From positions 1 to 64,000 of the forward strand of contig NZ_JACIAH010000006.1 in assembly GCF_014194695.1 (NCBI RefSeq): a stretch of DNA of 64,000 bases, written 5' to 3'. Source of the DNA: Rhizobium sp. BK399 (GTDB lineage: Bacteria; Pseudomonadota; Alphaproteobacteria; Rhizobiales; Rhizobiaceae). Every line of letters starts with the position of its first letter. The first letter of the stretch is position 1. The translations under genes were made by a program, and so were the position numbers. The notes under the pieces are model-generated. The model did not search any database. It saw only the letters and a program-made list of their open reading frames with translations, and had not been told where the DNA came from. Shown in pieces: positions 1-7,293 of the stretch.

Positions 1-427
1 TGAATATTTGCACATTCAAGGCGCCTGATACAAAGCTCCTCCGCTCAAGCGTCGAGGAGCTTTTTTGCGTTTCTGCCAAGTGTCCAGCTCGACGGATGCG
101 ATCCTGGTCATCAAATCATTCTGTGCGGCGGTGATGAACTGCTGCTCCATCAGGTCCAGAACCTCCATCGAGGCCATGATGTTGGCGATCGAGCCGTGCA
201 CCTGCAGACCGGCCGGCTGATGGCCCGGGGTCTTGCCGATCACGGTACCCGGTTCAGGCTGCCAGCAGCCAGGGGAGACGAGTTTACTCATGGTGGCGGG
301 CCGGATCCACGCGATGCATCGAAGCCGATCGTGCGACCGAAGGCGATGGATGAGCCCGATCTGAGGATCGAAATGCTGAAGGTCAAGGCGCGGAATTTTC
401 ACTAGTGCCCTCGCGGCGGACGGCGAG
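1..427. other. Left edge, no confident gene
   Basis: Apart from the hairpin terminator at 32-66, I see no convincing gene here. A minus-strand frame of 143 codons (447 down to 16) is open, and its last 50 codons look weakly protein-like. It has no recognisable domain, no clear ribosome binding site, and its 3' end runs through the terminator hairpin. It could be a decayed gene remnant. Confidence 0.4.
32..66 (+). terminator. Rho-independent terminator
   Basis: A 10-bp perfect stem (AAAGCTCCTC at 32-41 pairing with GAGGAGCTTT at 54-63) is followed by a T run reaching 66. The T tract is on the plus strand, so it would end a plus-strand transcript entering from left of the window. Confidence 0.75.
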
Positions 428-1807
428 CTACGGCTGCCTGAAGACAATCATTTTTTCTGCCGTCATCTCACGCGCAGTATATGGAATACCGCCGACCCCA
501 TAGCCTGATGTCCGCCGACCGGCAAACGGCATCCAGTCGGTCCGAAACGCGCTGTGGTCATTGACCATAACAGTCGAGGCATCAAGGCGCTCGGCCGCCT
601 TGAGCGCAACGGCGAGATCACGCGTGAAGATGCTGCTCTGAAATGAGACCGGCAACGAATTTGCCTCATGAATGGCCTCATCGAGACTGGAAAATGAAAA
701 GATGCAGGTGACCGGGCCGAACGCTTCTTCGTGTGATATCGTCGATTTTTGGGGCGGCTCCATGAGAACAGCAGGCGCCAACGTTGTGCTGCTGAGGCGT
801 CCACCTCCGACAAGGCGCGCACCGTCCGAGGCGGCTTGCGCGACCCAGTCTGCGACCCGGTCGGCTTCTTCAGGCGTAATGAGTGGGCCGACTTCGGTTT
901 GGGCAAGCAGGGGGTCTCCTACGCGCAGTCGCCCGACACGCTCGGCGAACCGTTCGACGAAGGCATCCTTGAGAGACCCATGGACATAGATGCGTTGGAC
1001 GGAGACGCAAACCTGACCCGCATGATAGTAGCCGCCCTTCGCGAGCGGTTCGATGATTGCGTCGATATCGGCAGTCTGGTCGATGATAACGGGGGCCACG
1101 CCGCCGTGCTCGAGTGCGCAGCGGGTTCCCGGCGCCAGATTGGCGCGCAGATGCCAGCCCACCGCGGCTGAGCCGATGAAGCTCAGGAAGGCGATCCGCG
1201 GATCGCTTGCAAAGGCGCTCGACAGATCGCGGCTCTCGGGGAGCAGGGTCTGGACCCAGCCATCCGGTATGCCTGCTTCATGGACGAGCTTGACCAGCTC
1301 CAGGCAGCTAAGCGGCGTGGTGGCGGCGGGCTTGACGATGACAGGACAGCCCGTGGCGATCGCCGGCGCGATCTGGTGAACAATGAGATTGAGAGGATGG
1401 TTGAACGCCGAAATTGCGGCAACCACGCCGATGGGTTCCAGGATCGTCCAAGCGCGGCGGCCCTCGCTGGCCGGGGTGACGCCCATCGGTATCTCGGAGC
1501 CACCTCGGCTGCGAAGCAGTTCGGCGGCGTTTTGAATCCCATCGATCGCCCGATCGGTTTCAACCAATGCATCGGTGTAGGGCTTGCCGCCTTCTCGTGC
1601 GATGCGTTTTGCGAACGTCTCGCGTTGCTGCAAAACCAGATCGGCAAGGCGGAGGAGAACCGCCCGACGCTGGTGCGGCTGCAGCCAGCCGCGCCTGTCC
1701 TCGAAGCGTTTGCGGGCGAGGGTCAGCTTGCTTTCAAGTGCTGTGGCGTCGTCCGTCGGAAGATCGGCGATATGTTCGCGATCATAGGCTTGCACGACTT
1801 CAAGCAT
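428..1807 (-). CDS. NAD(P)-dependent aldehyde dehydrogenase
   Basis: 459-residue ALDH-superfamily enzyme that oxidises an aldehyde to the acid with NAD(P)+. The oxyanion Asn (AFNHPLN, about N136), general-base Glu (LEHGG, about E233) and nucleophile Cys (GQVCVS, about C267) are all present. The length is slightly under the usual 470-500. The start follows a good Shine-Dalgarno (GGAGGATCTC). It is the last gene of a five-gene minus-strand run (HbpS-like, alcohol dehydrogenase, DJ-1, ABM, ALDH) with gaps of 12-48 bases. In that setting it probably removes the aldehyde made by the alcohol dehydrogenase or released by oxidative damage. It resembles the lactaldehyde/phosphonoacetaldehyde-type branch, but the substrate cannot be read from sequence. 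Confidence 0.93.
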   Translation of the reverse strand: MLEVVQAYDREHIADLPTDDATALESKLTLARKRFEDRRGWLQPHQRRAVLLRLADLVLQQRETFAKRIAREGGKPYTDALVETDRAIDGIQNAAELLRSRGGSEIPMGVTPASEGRRAWTILEPIGVVAAISAFNHPLNLIVHQIAPAIATGCPVIVKPAATTPLSCLELVKLVHEAGIPDGWVQTLLPESRDLSSAFASDPRIAFLSFIGSAAVGWHLRANLAPGTRCALEHGGVAPVIIDQTADIDAIIEPLAKGGYYHAGQVCVSVQRIYVHGSLKDAFVERFAERVGRLRVGDPLLAQTEVGPLITPEEADRVADWVAQAASDGARLVGGGRLSSTTLAPAVLMEPPQKSTISHEEAFGPVTCIFSFSSLDEAIHEANSLPVSFQSSIFTRDLAVALKAAERLDASTVMVNDHSAFRTDWMPFAGRRTSGYGVGGIPYTAREMTAEKMIVFRQP

Positions 1808-1824
1808 GAGATCCTCCGTTCCAG

Positions 1825-2127
1825 TTACTCTCCGAGCGCGACAGCTTCGAGGACAAGCGCCGAGCGATCCGCCAACGCCGGAACACGGGCGAGATAGGCC
1901 TGGTAGTGCTGCGTCTGGCGATGGGCTTCGACCGCCTCCGCGTCACGATAGAGCTCATCGAGCACGTAGCGCGTGGGCATTGAGGTGTCTCGCCATATGT
2001 CCCAGCGCAGATTGCCCGGCTCTGCCCGGCAATGCGGGATCATGCCGATCAGCAACTCGCGCAGTTCATCCGCCTTGCCGGGATGTGCAGTCAGGCTGGC
2101 GGTGATTTTCACGAATGATTGCGGCAT
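1825..2127 (-). CDS. ABM-fold putative quinol monooxygenase
   Basis: 100-residue protein of the antibiotic-biosynthesis-monooxygenase (ABM, YgiN-like) superfamily. These are small dimeric ferredoxin-fold proteins that oxidise quinols or polyphenols without a cofactor, or act as dehalogenation or detoxification helpers. Family features seen are an N-terminal strand 'VKITASLTAHPGKADELRELL', then 'EPGNLRWDIWRD', 'YVLDELYRD' and 'H..T.HYQAYL'. It is clearly a paralogue of the protein at 6979-7284, sharing EPGNLRWD, RYVLDELY and the HR.T.H motif. It lies 17 bases upstream of the ALDH and 27 bases downstream of the DJ-1 gene, so all three are probably co-transcribed. Confidence 0.88.
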   Translation of the reverse strand: MPQSFVKITASLTAHPGKADELRELLIGMIPHCRAEPGNLRWDIWRDTSMPTRYVLDELYRDAEAVEAHRQTQHYQAYLARVPALADRSALVLEAVALGE

Positions 2128-2154
2128 GATGGTTCTCCCGTTTGACGTTGCTGC

Positions 2155-2838
2155 CTAGGCCAAAGAGGCGCGGTCTCGCAGGGCCGCAAGCAGCTTCTTT
2201 CCGAGTTCGCCTGCCGAAGCGGGATTCTGGCCCGTGATCAAACGTCCGTCGACGACGACATGCTCCTGCCAATTGGCAACCGACGAATAGTCGGCGCCCT
2301 CGGTTCTGAGCGCGTCCTCGAGTTCGTAGGGCACGTCCTCGCGGGCATAGTCATATTCCTCTTTCGTGGAGAAGCCCGTGAGCTTTTTGCCATGGACGAA
2401 CGGTTTGCCGTCTCCGACGTCCACACCGAGCAGCGCGCAGGGTCCGTGGCACACGGCGGTCACCAGCTTGTTCGTCGTCCAGGCACGCGCGACCGCCTGC
2501 TGCACCTGCGCATTGCGCTGTATGTCGACCATCGGCCCCAGGCCGCCGGGCACAAGAATGGCATCGTAGTCGGCCGCATCCACCTCGCTGAGTTTACGAC
2601 TGCGATTTAGCCGCCGAAAAGCCTTGCTCTCGAAGAACGCCTTCTGGGCGAGGTCCTTTTCGTCATAGGCGTCGTAAGGAGTCCAACCGCCGGCAGGAGA
2701 GGCGAATTCCACGGCGATGCCGGCGGTGTCGAGGACATCGAACGGATGGGCAACTTCCGCAAAGAAGAAGCCGGTTTTCCGGTTGTGCGGTCCGATCACG
2801 GCTGCGTTGGTGACGATGAACAGGACATGCTGGGTCAT
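2155..2838 (-). CDS. DJ-1/PfpI family protein (Hsp31-like)
   Basis: 227-residue class I glutamine-amidotransferase-like protein. The nucleophile elbow is AVCHGPCALLG (Cys130, His131), and a conserved Glu (about E28) lies in TGFFFAEVAHPFDVL. This is the HchA/Hsp31-like arrangement, whose members act as glyoxalase III/deglycases or chaperones against reactive carbonyls. The start has a good RBS (taGGAGac). Its place between alcohol dehydrogenase and ABM/ALDH genes fits a carbonyl-stress role. The exact activity (glyoxalase, amidase or chaperone) is not determined by sequence. Confidence 0.9.
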   Translation of the reverse strand: MTQHVLFIVTNAAVIGPHNRKTGFFFAEVAHPFDVLDTAGIAVEFASPAGGWTPYDAYDEKDLAQKAFFESKAFRRLNRSRKLSEVDAADYDAILVPGGLGPMVDIQRNAQVQQAVARAWTTNKLVTAVCHGPCALLGVDVGDGKPFVHGKKLTGFSTKEEYDYAREDVPYELEDALRTEGADYSSVANWQEHVVVDGRLITGQNPASAGELGKKLLAALRDRASLA

Positions 2839-2886
2839 GATTGTCTCCTAGACATATGGTTCGGTTGGTTCTCGCGGGCCGTCCCG

Positions 2887-3942
2887 TCAGAATGTGACCA
2901 CGGCACGCCCGACGATCTTGTTGTCCCGCATGAGATCGATGTATTCGTTGATATTCTTGAACGAGATCGTCTTGATCGTGTGCTGGATCTTGCCCGCGGC
3001 TGCCAGCGCCATGACCTCGATCAGATCCGCGTTGCTTCCCCAGAACGAGCCGTGAAAGGTTTGCTCGCCGGAGACACGTGGAAACAAAGGAATGTTGATC
3101 CGGTCGCCGATGAAGCCGACGTCGGCATAGTGCCCGCTGATCGCCAGGCGTGAGAAGGCTAGTTGCATCATCTCCGTAGCACCGGCGCAGTCGATGATCG
3201 CGTCGAACTTGTCCTGGCCGGTCGCCTTCTTGAGCTCTTTTCCGACATCCTCCGACGACTTGCCCTCGATCGCGATGATATGGTCGGCACCGTATTTCTT
3301 GGCGACCTGAAGCTTTTCCTCGTTCCGCGCGACGGCAACGACCGGGCCGCCCGCGCCCAGCAGCTTGGCATATTGGACGGCATAGGTGCCAAGGCCGCCG
3401 ATGCCGAATACGCCGATGACCTTATCGGGTCCCAGGCCACCGGCATCGCGGATCTTCTTGAGTCCGCGATAGGGGGTCAGTCCGGCATCCGTCAGTGGTG
3501 CCAGCTGCTCGAACTTGAGATGTTTGGCAACTTTGATGGCATAGCGGGCTGGCACCGGGATGTATTCGGCAAAGCCACCATAGGTACCGAAGCCCGGCCA
3601 GCGGACATTGGGGCAGATATGCGTATTGCCGACCTGGCAATGCTTGCAGACACCGTCACCCCATCCGGGCGAGACGACGACATGATCACCTTCCGAAAGG
3701 CCAGAGGCTTTGGCCACCACGCCGCCGATCTTCTCGACCGTTCCGGTGATTTCATGACCAGGAATGACGGGGGGCGGGATATCGCCATAGCCCTGGAAGA
3801 AGCCATCGATGAGGAGCACGTCCGAGCGGCACATGCCACAGGCGGCGACCTTCACGAGCACCTCGTCGGGCTGAATATCGGGAACCTTGATGTCCTCAAG
3901 AACGAGGGGCTTGTTGTATTCGAGAATACGCGCGGCCTTCAT
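2887..3942 (-). CDS. Zinc-dependent alcohol dehydrogenase
   Basis: 351-residue medium-chain dehydrogenase/reductase for NAD(P)-linked alcohol/aldehyde interconversion. Catalytic zinc ligands are seen as CGMCRSD (Cys38) and GHE (His63/Glu64). The Rossmann motif is GIGGLG near residue 175. The structural zinc loop has only three of the four usual cysteines (C99, C102, C110); the first position appears to be Asp96. The start follows GGAGACCTGTT. It sits 12 bases downstream of the HbpS/GlcG-like gene and heads the oxidoreductase part of the operon, so it likely feeds the ALDH encoded at the operon's end. Confidence 0.93.
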   Translation of the reverse strand: MKAARILEYNKPLVLEDIKVPDIQPDEVLVKVAACGMCRSDVLLIDGFFQGYGDIPPPVIPGHEITGTVEKIGGVVAKASGLSEGDHVVVSPGWGDGVCKHCQVGNTHICPNVRWPGFGTYGGFAEYIPVPARYAIKVAKHLKFEQLAPLTDAGLTPYRGLKKIRDAGGLGPDKVIGVFGIGGLGTYAVQYAKLLGAGGPVVAVARNEEKLQVAKKYGADHIIAIEGKSSEDVGKELKKATGQDKFDAIIDCAGATEMMQLAFSRLAISGHYADVGFIGDRINIPLFPRVSGEQTFHGSFWGSNADLIEVMALAAAGKIQHTIKTISFKNINEYIDLMRDNKIVGRAVVTF

Positions 3943-3954
3943 AACAGGTCTCCT

Positions 3955-4386
3955 TCACCGTGTTGGATTTCTCATGATCGCGGCTGCCGCCGCCTCGGCG
4001 ACCGCGATGTCCTGCTCGACAGAACCGGCGCTTGCGCCCACCGCACCGACGATCTGATCGCCAATCGTCACAGGCAGACCGCCGCCGAAAATCACGACAC
4101 GGCCATCGTTGCTCTGCTCGATCCCGAACAGCGGTGCGCCGGGCTGTGCCAATTCAGCGAGATATTCGGTCGTCTTGTTGAACATCCGGGATGTCTTTGC
4201 CTTGCCGATGGCAAGATCGATGCTGCCTTCGAGCGCACCGTCCTGGCGTGCGAAGGCGATCAGCGCGCCACCCGCATCGACCACGGCGATGTTGTAGGGA
4301 ATGCCAATTTTGGCCGCCTTGACCTCAGCTGCTTGGAGCATCTGCTTGGCGTCCGACAAAGTTAGCGTGCTCAGCGCGCGAGGCAT
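3955..4386 (-). CDS. HbpS/GlcG-family (DUF336-like) protein
   Basis: 143-residue cytoplasmic member of the GlcG/HbpS family, recognised by 'AVVDAGGALIAFARQDGA', 'AIGKAKTSRMF', 'FGGGLPV' and 'GAVGASAGSVEQD'. Family members bind haem or corrinoid, or sit beside aldehyde and alcohol oxidoreductases as accessory proteins of unknown chemistry. No signal peptide is seen, unlike the exported paralogue at 43061-43552. The start has an excellent RBS (GAGGAGGGACC). It is the first gene of the minus-strand detoxification operon. Confidence 0.88.
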   Translation of the reverse strand: MPRALSTLTLSDAKQMLQAAEVKAAKIGIPYNIAVVDAGGALIAFARQDGALEGSIDLAIGKAKTSRMFNKTTEYLAELAQPGAPLFGIEQSNDGRVVIFGGGLPVTIGDQIVGAVGASAGSVEQDIAVAEAAAAAIMRNPTR

Positions 4387-4834
4387 GGTCCCTCCTCGAT
4401 CCGATAGTTCCTCGACCAGTCACGTCCAGGCGCAAGCAGGCATGGCCAACAACGACCACCGAAAGCTAGAACCTGTTGATGCTGTCGGGCCGTAACCTGT
4501 GGGATTTCGTTATCCGACGACCCCCACCTTGATATCACCGCTCAAGGAAGGTCGCCGGTTAAAAAAGGTAAATCTCCGATCAGGGCGAGCGGGCTCGGTT
4601 GGGATGGCCGCAATTCGCCTTCATATCCGTTTTGGACATGGTGGCCGTCGTATCAACGCAGCGGCCACTGTGGAGACAGCCCATTTCTCATCCGATCGGC
4701 CACCTTCCAATAGGTTCCGCTGGTGTTACGACTGTGGTCAACCGTGCATGAGTTGCAGACATAGATAGGTTGCCCATACACTTTTGCGCCGTGACGCGGT
4801 TGCCGGACAATTGGTTTCGACGAGGGAAGTCTTT
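4387..4834. other. Divergent intergenic region
   Basis: About 450 bases between the minus-strand operon and the plus-strand MFS gene, and no convincing gene inside. It must hold both divergent promoters. One weak plus-strand candidate is TTGCAG (4753-4758), then 18 bases, then TACACT (4777-4782), about 50 bases before the MFS start. No strong operator palindrome was seen. Confidence 0.35.
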
Positions 4835-6059
4835 ATGAAGGGAACGGACTTCTCCGAATTCAGGAGCGGCTGGCGGATCGTTCTGGCCAGCCTGCTTGGA
4901 ACGGCTTTTGGCTTGCCTGCCGTAGTGTTTTACACGATCGGCGTTTTCGCTCCGATCTTTGCGCGGGAATTCGGCTGGTCGTTCGCGACAATTTTTGGCG
5001 GCCTGTCGTTGTTGGCCGCTTCGGTCCTGGCTGTCGGGCCATTTTTTCGCGATCTTGATCGACAAGTTTGGAGCACGGCTGGTGGCGTCGACCTCTCTGT
5101 CGTGCCTGGGCCTGAGCTATATGACGCTTGCGGCATCGAGCGGCTCGATTGGACAGTATTATCTCTCGTGGCTGGCCATCGCGATCTTCGGGCTGGGGGC
5201 GACGCCAGTCGTCTTCACGCGGGTGATCAACGGCGTATTCGAGGAACGCCGGGGGCTTGCCCTTGGCATCGCGTTGTCAGGCGCGGGGCTGTTCGCCTTC
5301 GTGGTGAAGCCGCTGGCGCAATTTTTGATCGAGACGGGCGGCTGGCGTGTCGCGATCCTCATCGTGGGCACAATGCCGATAGTCATGGCATGTCCGATGG
5401 TGCTTTGGGGCTTTGCCGGATTGCGCAGCAGGAATGTCGACGCGGGGTTGGCACCAAGGATTGCGTCGGAAGGCATGACCGCACGCGAGGCCTTCCGCTC
5501 ACGCTCGTTCTGGCTTCTGGCCATCGTCTTCATTCCGATGTCCCTTGCCGTCGCGGCTCCGCTTCCCAACATCGAGAACATCCTTCGCTCGCTGCATCTG
5601 TCGCCGACCGAAGTCGTCCAGCTCGCCTCGCTCGTCGGCATAGCGGCTGTAGCCGGTCGGCTGCTGGGCGGCGTTCTGGTCGACAGGTTCTGGGCGCCGG
5701 CTGTTGGTACGGTCATATTGACGCTCGGCGCGGTCGCCTGCTTCACCCTGTCACTGGACGATGTGAGCTTCGCCATGGCTTGCATCGCCATTCTATTGCT
5801 TGGCCTGGTATCCGGGGTGGAATTCGACCTGATGGCCTATCTGGTTTCCCGCTATCTCGGGATGCGGAGCTACGCCACGACATATGCAACACTATACGGT
5901 ATCTTCGTGGTCGGGGCTTTCGTGGGCCCCAGCCTGTTTGGCTACGCGTTCGACAGCACCGGCACCTATTCGGGCATCCTCAAAGCCTGTGCGCTGCTGC
6001 TCATCGGCGGCGCGACAGTGGTTCTTTTCCTGGGGCCTTATCCAACCCGGAAAGCCTAG
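4835..6059 (+). pseudogene. MFS transporter, frameshifted
   Basis: Major facilitator superfamily permease of about 407 residues if repaired. The first 70 codons start at ATG 4835 (SD GAGGGAAG) and give a typical first MFS helix ending LLAASVLAVGP. The rest (FFAILIDKFGARLV, the loop 2-3 motif, through eleven more helices) continues in another frame to 6059. The shift falls at a run of six T at 5042-5047; five T would restore one continuous protein. Both halves are well conserved, so this is a very recent mutation, a phase-variable tract or a sequencing error. It precedes an exported hydrolase and an ABM protein and probably moved a related substrate. Confidence 0.85.
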
Positions 6060-6216
6060 CAGCGCCAGCGGGCCGATCCCGGTGGTTGTGTGACCGCGTT
6101 CGATTTTTACGTCTTTTAACCAGCCGAGCCGCAACCCTCACGATATCATCTCCGCAGTTTCCAGGACGGCCGGCATCGGTCCGCCGCCCATCGCGAGACA
6201 TCAGGAGTTCGACACG

Positions 6217-6966
6217 ATGAAACCCACAATCTGGATATTGTCCGCGGCCATGACTGCTTTTGCTCCAGCGGCCTCTGTCGCCGCCGAAAAACCCGTCTCG
6301 ATCGTTCTGGTGCACGGCGCGTTCGTCGACGGCTCCGGCTGGCAGGCGGTGTTCGACACCCTGAGCAAGGATGGGTATGAGGTGCTGGTGGTTCAGAACC
6401 CGACGATCAGCCTCAGTGGCGATGTCGCGGCCACGGAGCGTGTGATCGCTAAGGCGAAACATCCGGTGGTCCTCGTTGGCCACTCCTACGGTGGGATGGT
6501 CATTACCGAGGCCGGCGATAACCCCAAGGTGCAAAGCCTGGTCTATGTCGCGGCGTTCGCGCCCGACGCCGGGGAGTCGGTGGCATCGCTTGCGGAACAG
6601 CCGGTTCCGGCCGGAGAATCGGCCGCACCGCTGTTGCCGCCCAGTGATGGCTACCTAACCGTCGACCCGTCGAAATTCCCGAAGGCATTTGCCGCCGATG
6701 TCGATGCCTCAATTACAGGCTTCATGGCCGCAGCCCAGGTTCCCTGGGGACTGGACGCTGTGAAGACCCCAATCAGCAAGGTCGCGTGGAAGGCCAAGCC
6801 CTCGTATTTCATGGTCACCACGAAAGACATGATGATCCCCCCAACCTTCCAGAGGGGATTTGCCAAACGGGCCGGCAGTGTGACCACCGAGATCGACAGC
6901 AGCCATGCCGTCATGCTTTCGCATGCCAAAGAGGTCGCAGCCTTCATCGAAACTGCGGATAAATAG
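6217..6966 (+). CDS. Secreted alpha/beta-hydrolase
   Basis: 249-residue alpha/beta-hydrolase with an N-terminal Sec signal (MKPTIWILSAAMTAFAPAASVAAEK), so periplasmic. The nucleophile elbow is GHSYGG (Ser90), the oxyanion region LVHGAFVDGSGW, and the likely catalytic His is in SSHAVMLSHAKEV (His230). It resembles the small HNL/methyl-salicylate-esterase-like group common in Rhizobiales. The start has AGGAG 9 bases upstream. It lies 157 bases after the MFS frame and 12 bases before the ABM gene, probably as one unit. The natural ester or lactone substrate is unknown. Confidence 0.9.
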   Translation: MKPTIWILSAAMTAFAPAASVAAEKPVSIVLVHGAFVDGSGWQAVFDTLSKDGYEVLVVQNPTISLSGDVAATERVIAKAKHPVVLVGHSYGGMVITEAGDNPKVQSLVYVAAFAPDAGESVASLAEQPVPAGESAAPLLPPSDGYLTVDPSKFPKAFAADVDASITGFMAAAQVPWGLDAVKTPISKVAWKAKPSYFMVTTKDMMIPPTFQRGFAKRAGSVTTEIDSSHAVMLSHAKEVAAFIETADK

Positions 6967-6978
6967 CGGAACCGGATC

Positions 6979-7284
6979 ATGCCCTACATCAAGATCATGG
7001 CCAACTTGCTTGCCAAGCCGGGCAAAGCCGAAGAACTTGAGGCGCTGCTCTTCGCCATGGCACCCGAGTGCAGGATGGAGCCGGGGAACCTGAGATGGGA
7101 TGTCTGGCGGGATCAGGCGAAAGCCGACCGCTATGTTCTGGATGAACTCTATATCGACAACGCCGCGGTGGCGGCGCACCGCGAGACGCCGCATTTCAAG
7201 AATTACCTCGCCAGCATCCATGATCTCGCCGAACGGAGCGCCTTTGTCCTCGACCCCGTAATGGTTGCGAGCAAGAATGGCTAG
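6979..7284 (+). CDS. ABM-fold putative quinol monooxygenase (paralogue 2)
   Basis: 101-residue ABM-superfamily protein with the same blueprint as the one at 1825-2127: 'LAKPGKAEELEALL', 'EPGNLRWDVWRD', 'YVLDELY' and 'HRETPHFKNYL'. Two paralogues within 5 kb, in two divergent operons, indicate a local duplication or a functional pairing. It is 12 bases downstream of the exported hydrolase. It converges on the large regulator, whose stop lies 10 bases away. Confidence 0.88.
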   Translation: MPYIKIMANLLAKPGKAEELEALLFAMAPECRMEPGNLRWDVWRDQAKADRYVLDELYIDNAAVAAHRETPHFKNYLASIHDLAERSAFVLDPVMVASKNG

Positions 7285-7293
7285 GGTCAAAAC

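Noticed and set aside
16..447. 143-codon minus-strand ORF at the left edge
   Set aside because: No domain or ribosome binding site, and its 3' end runs through a clear plus-strand terminator hairpin.
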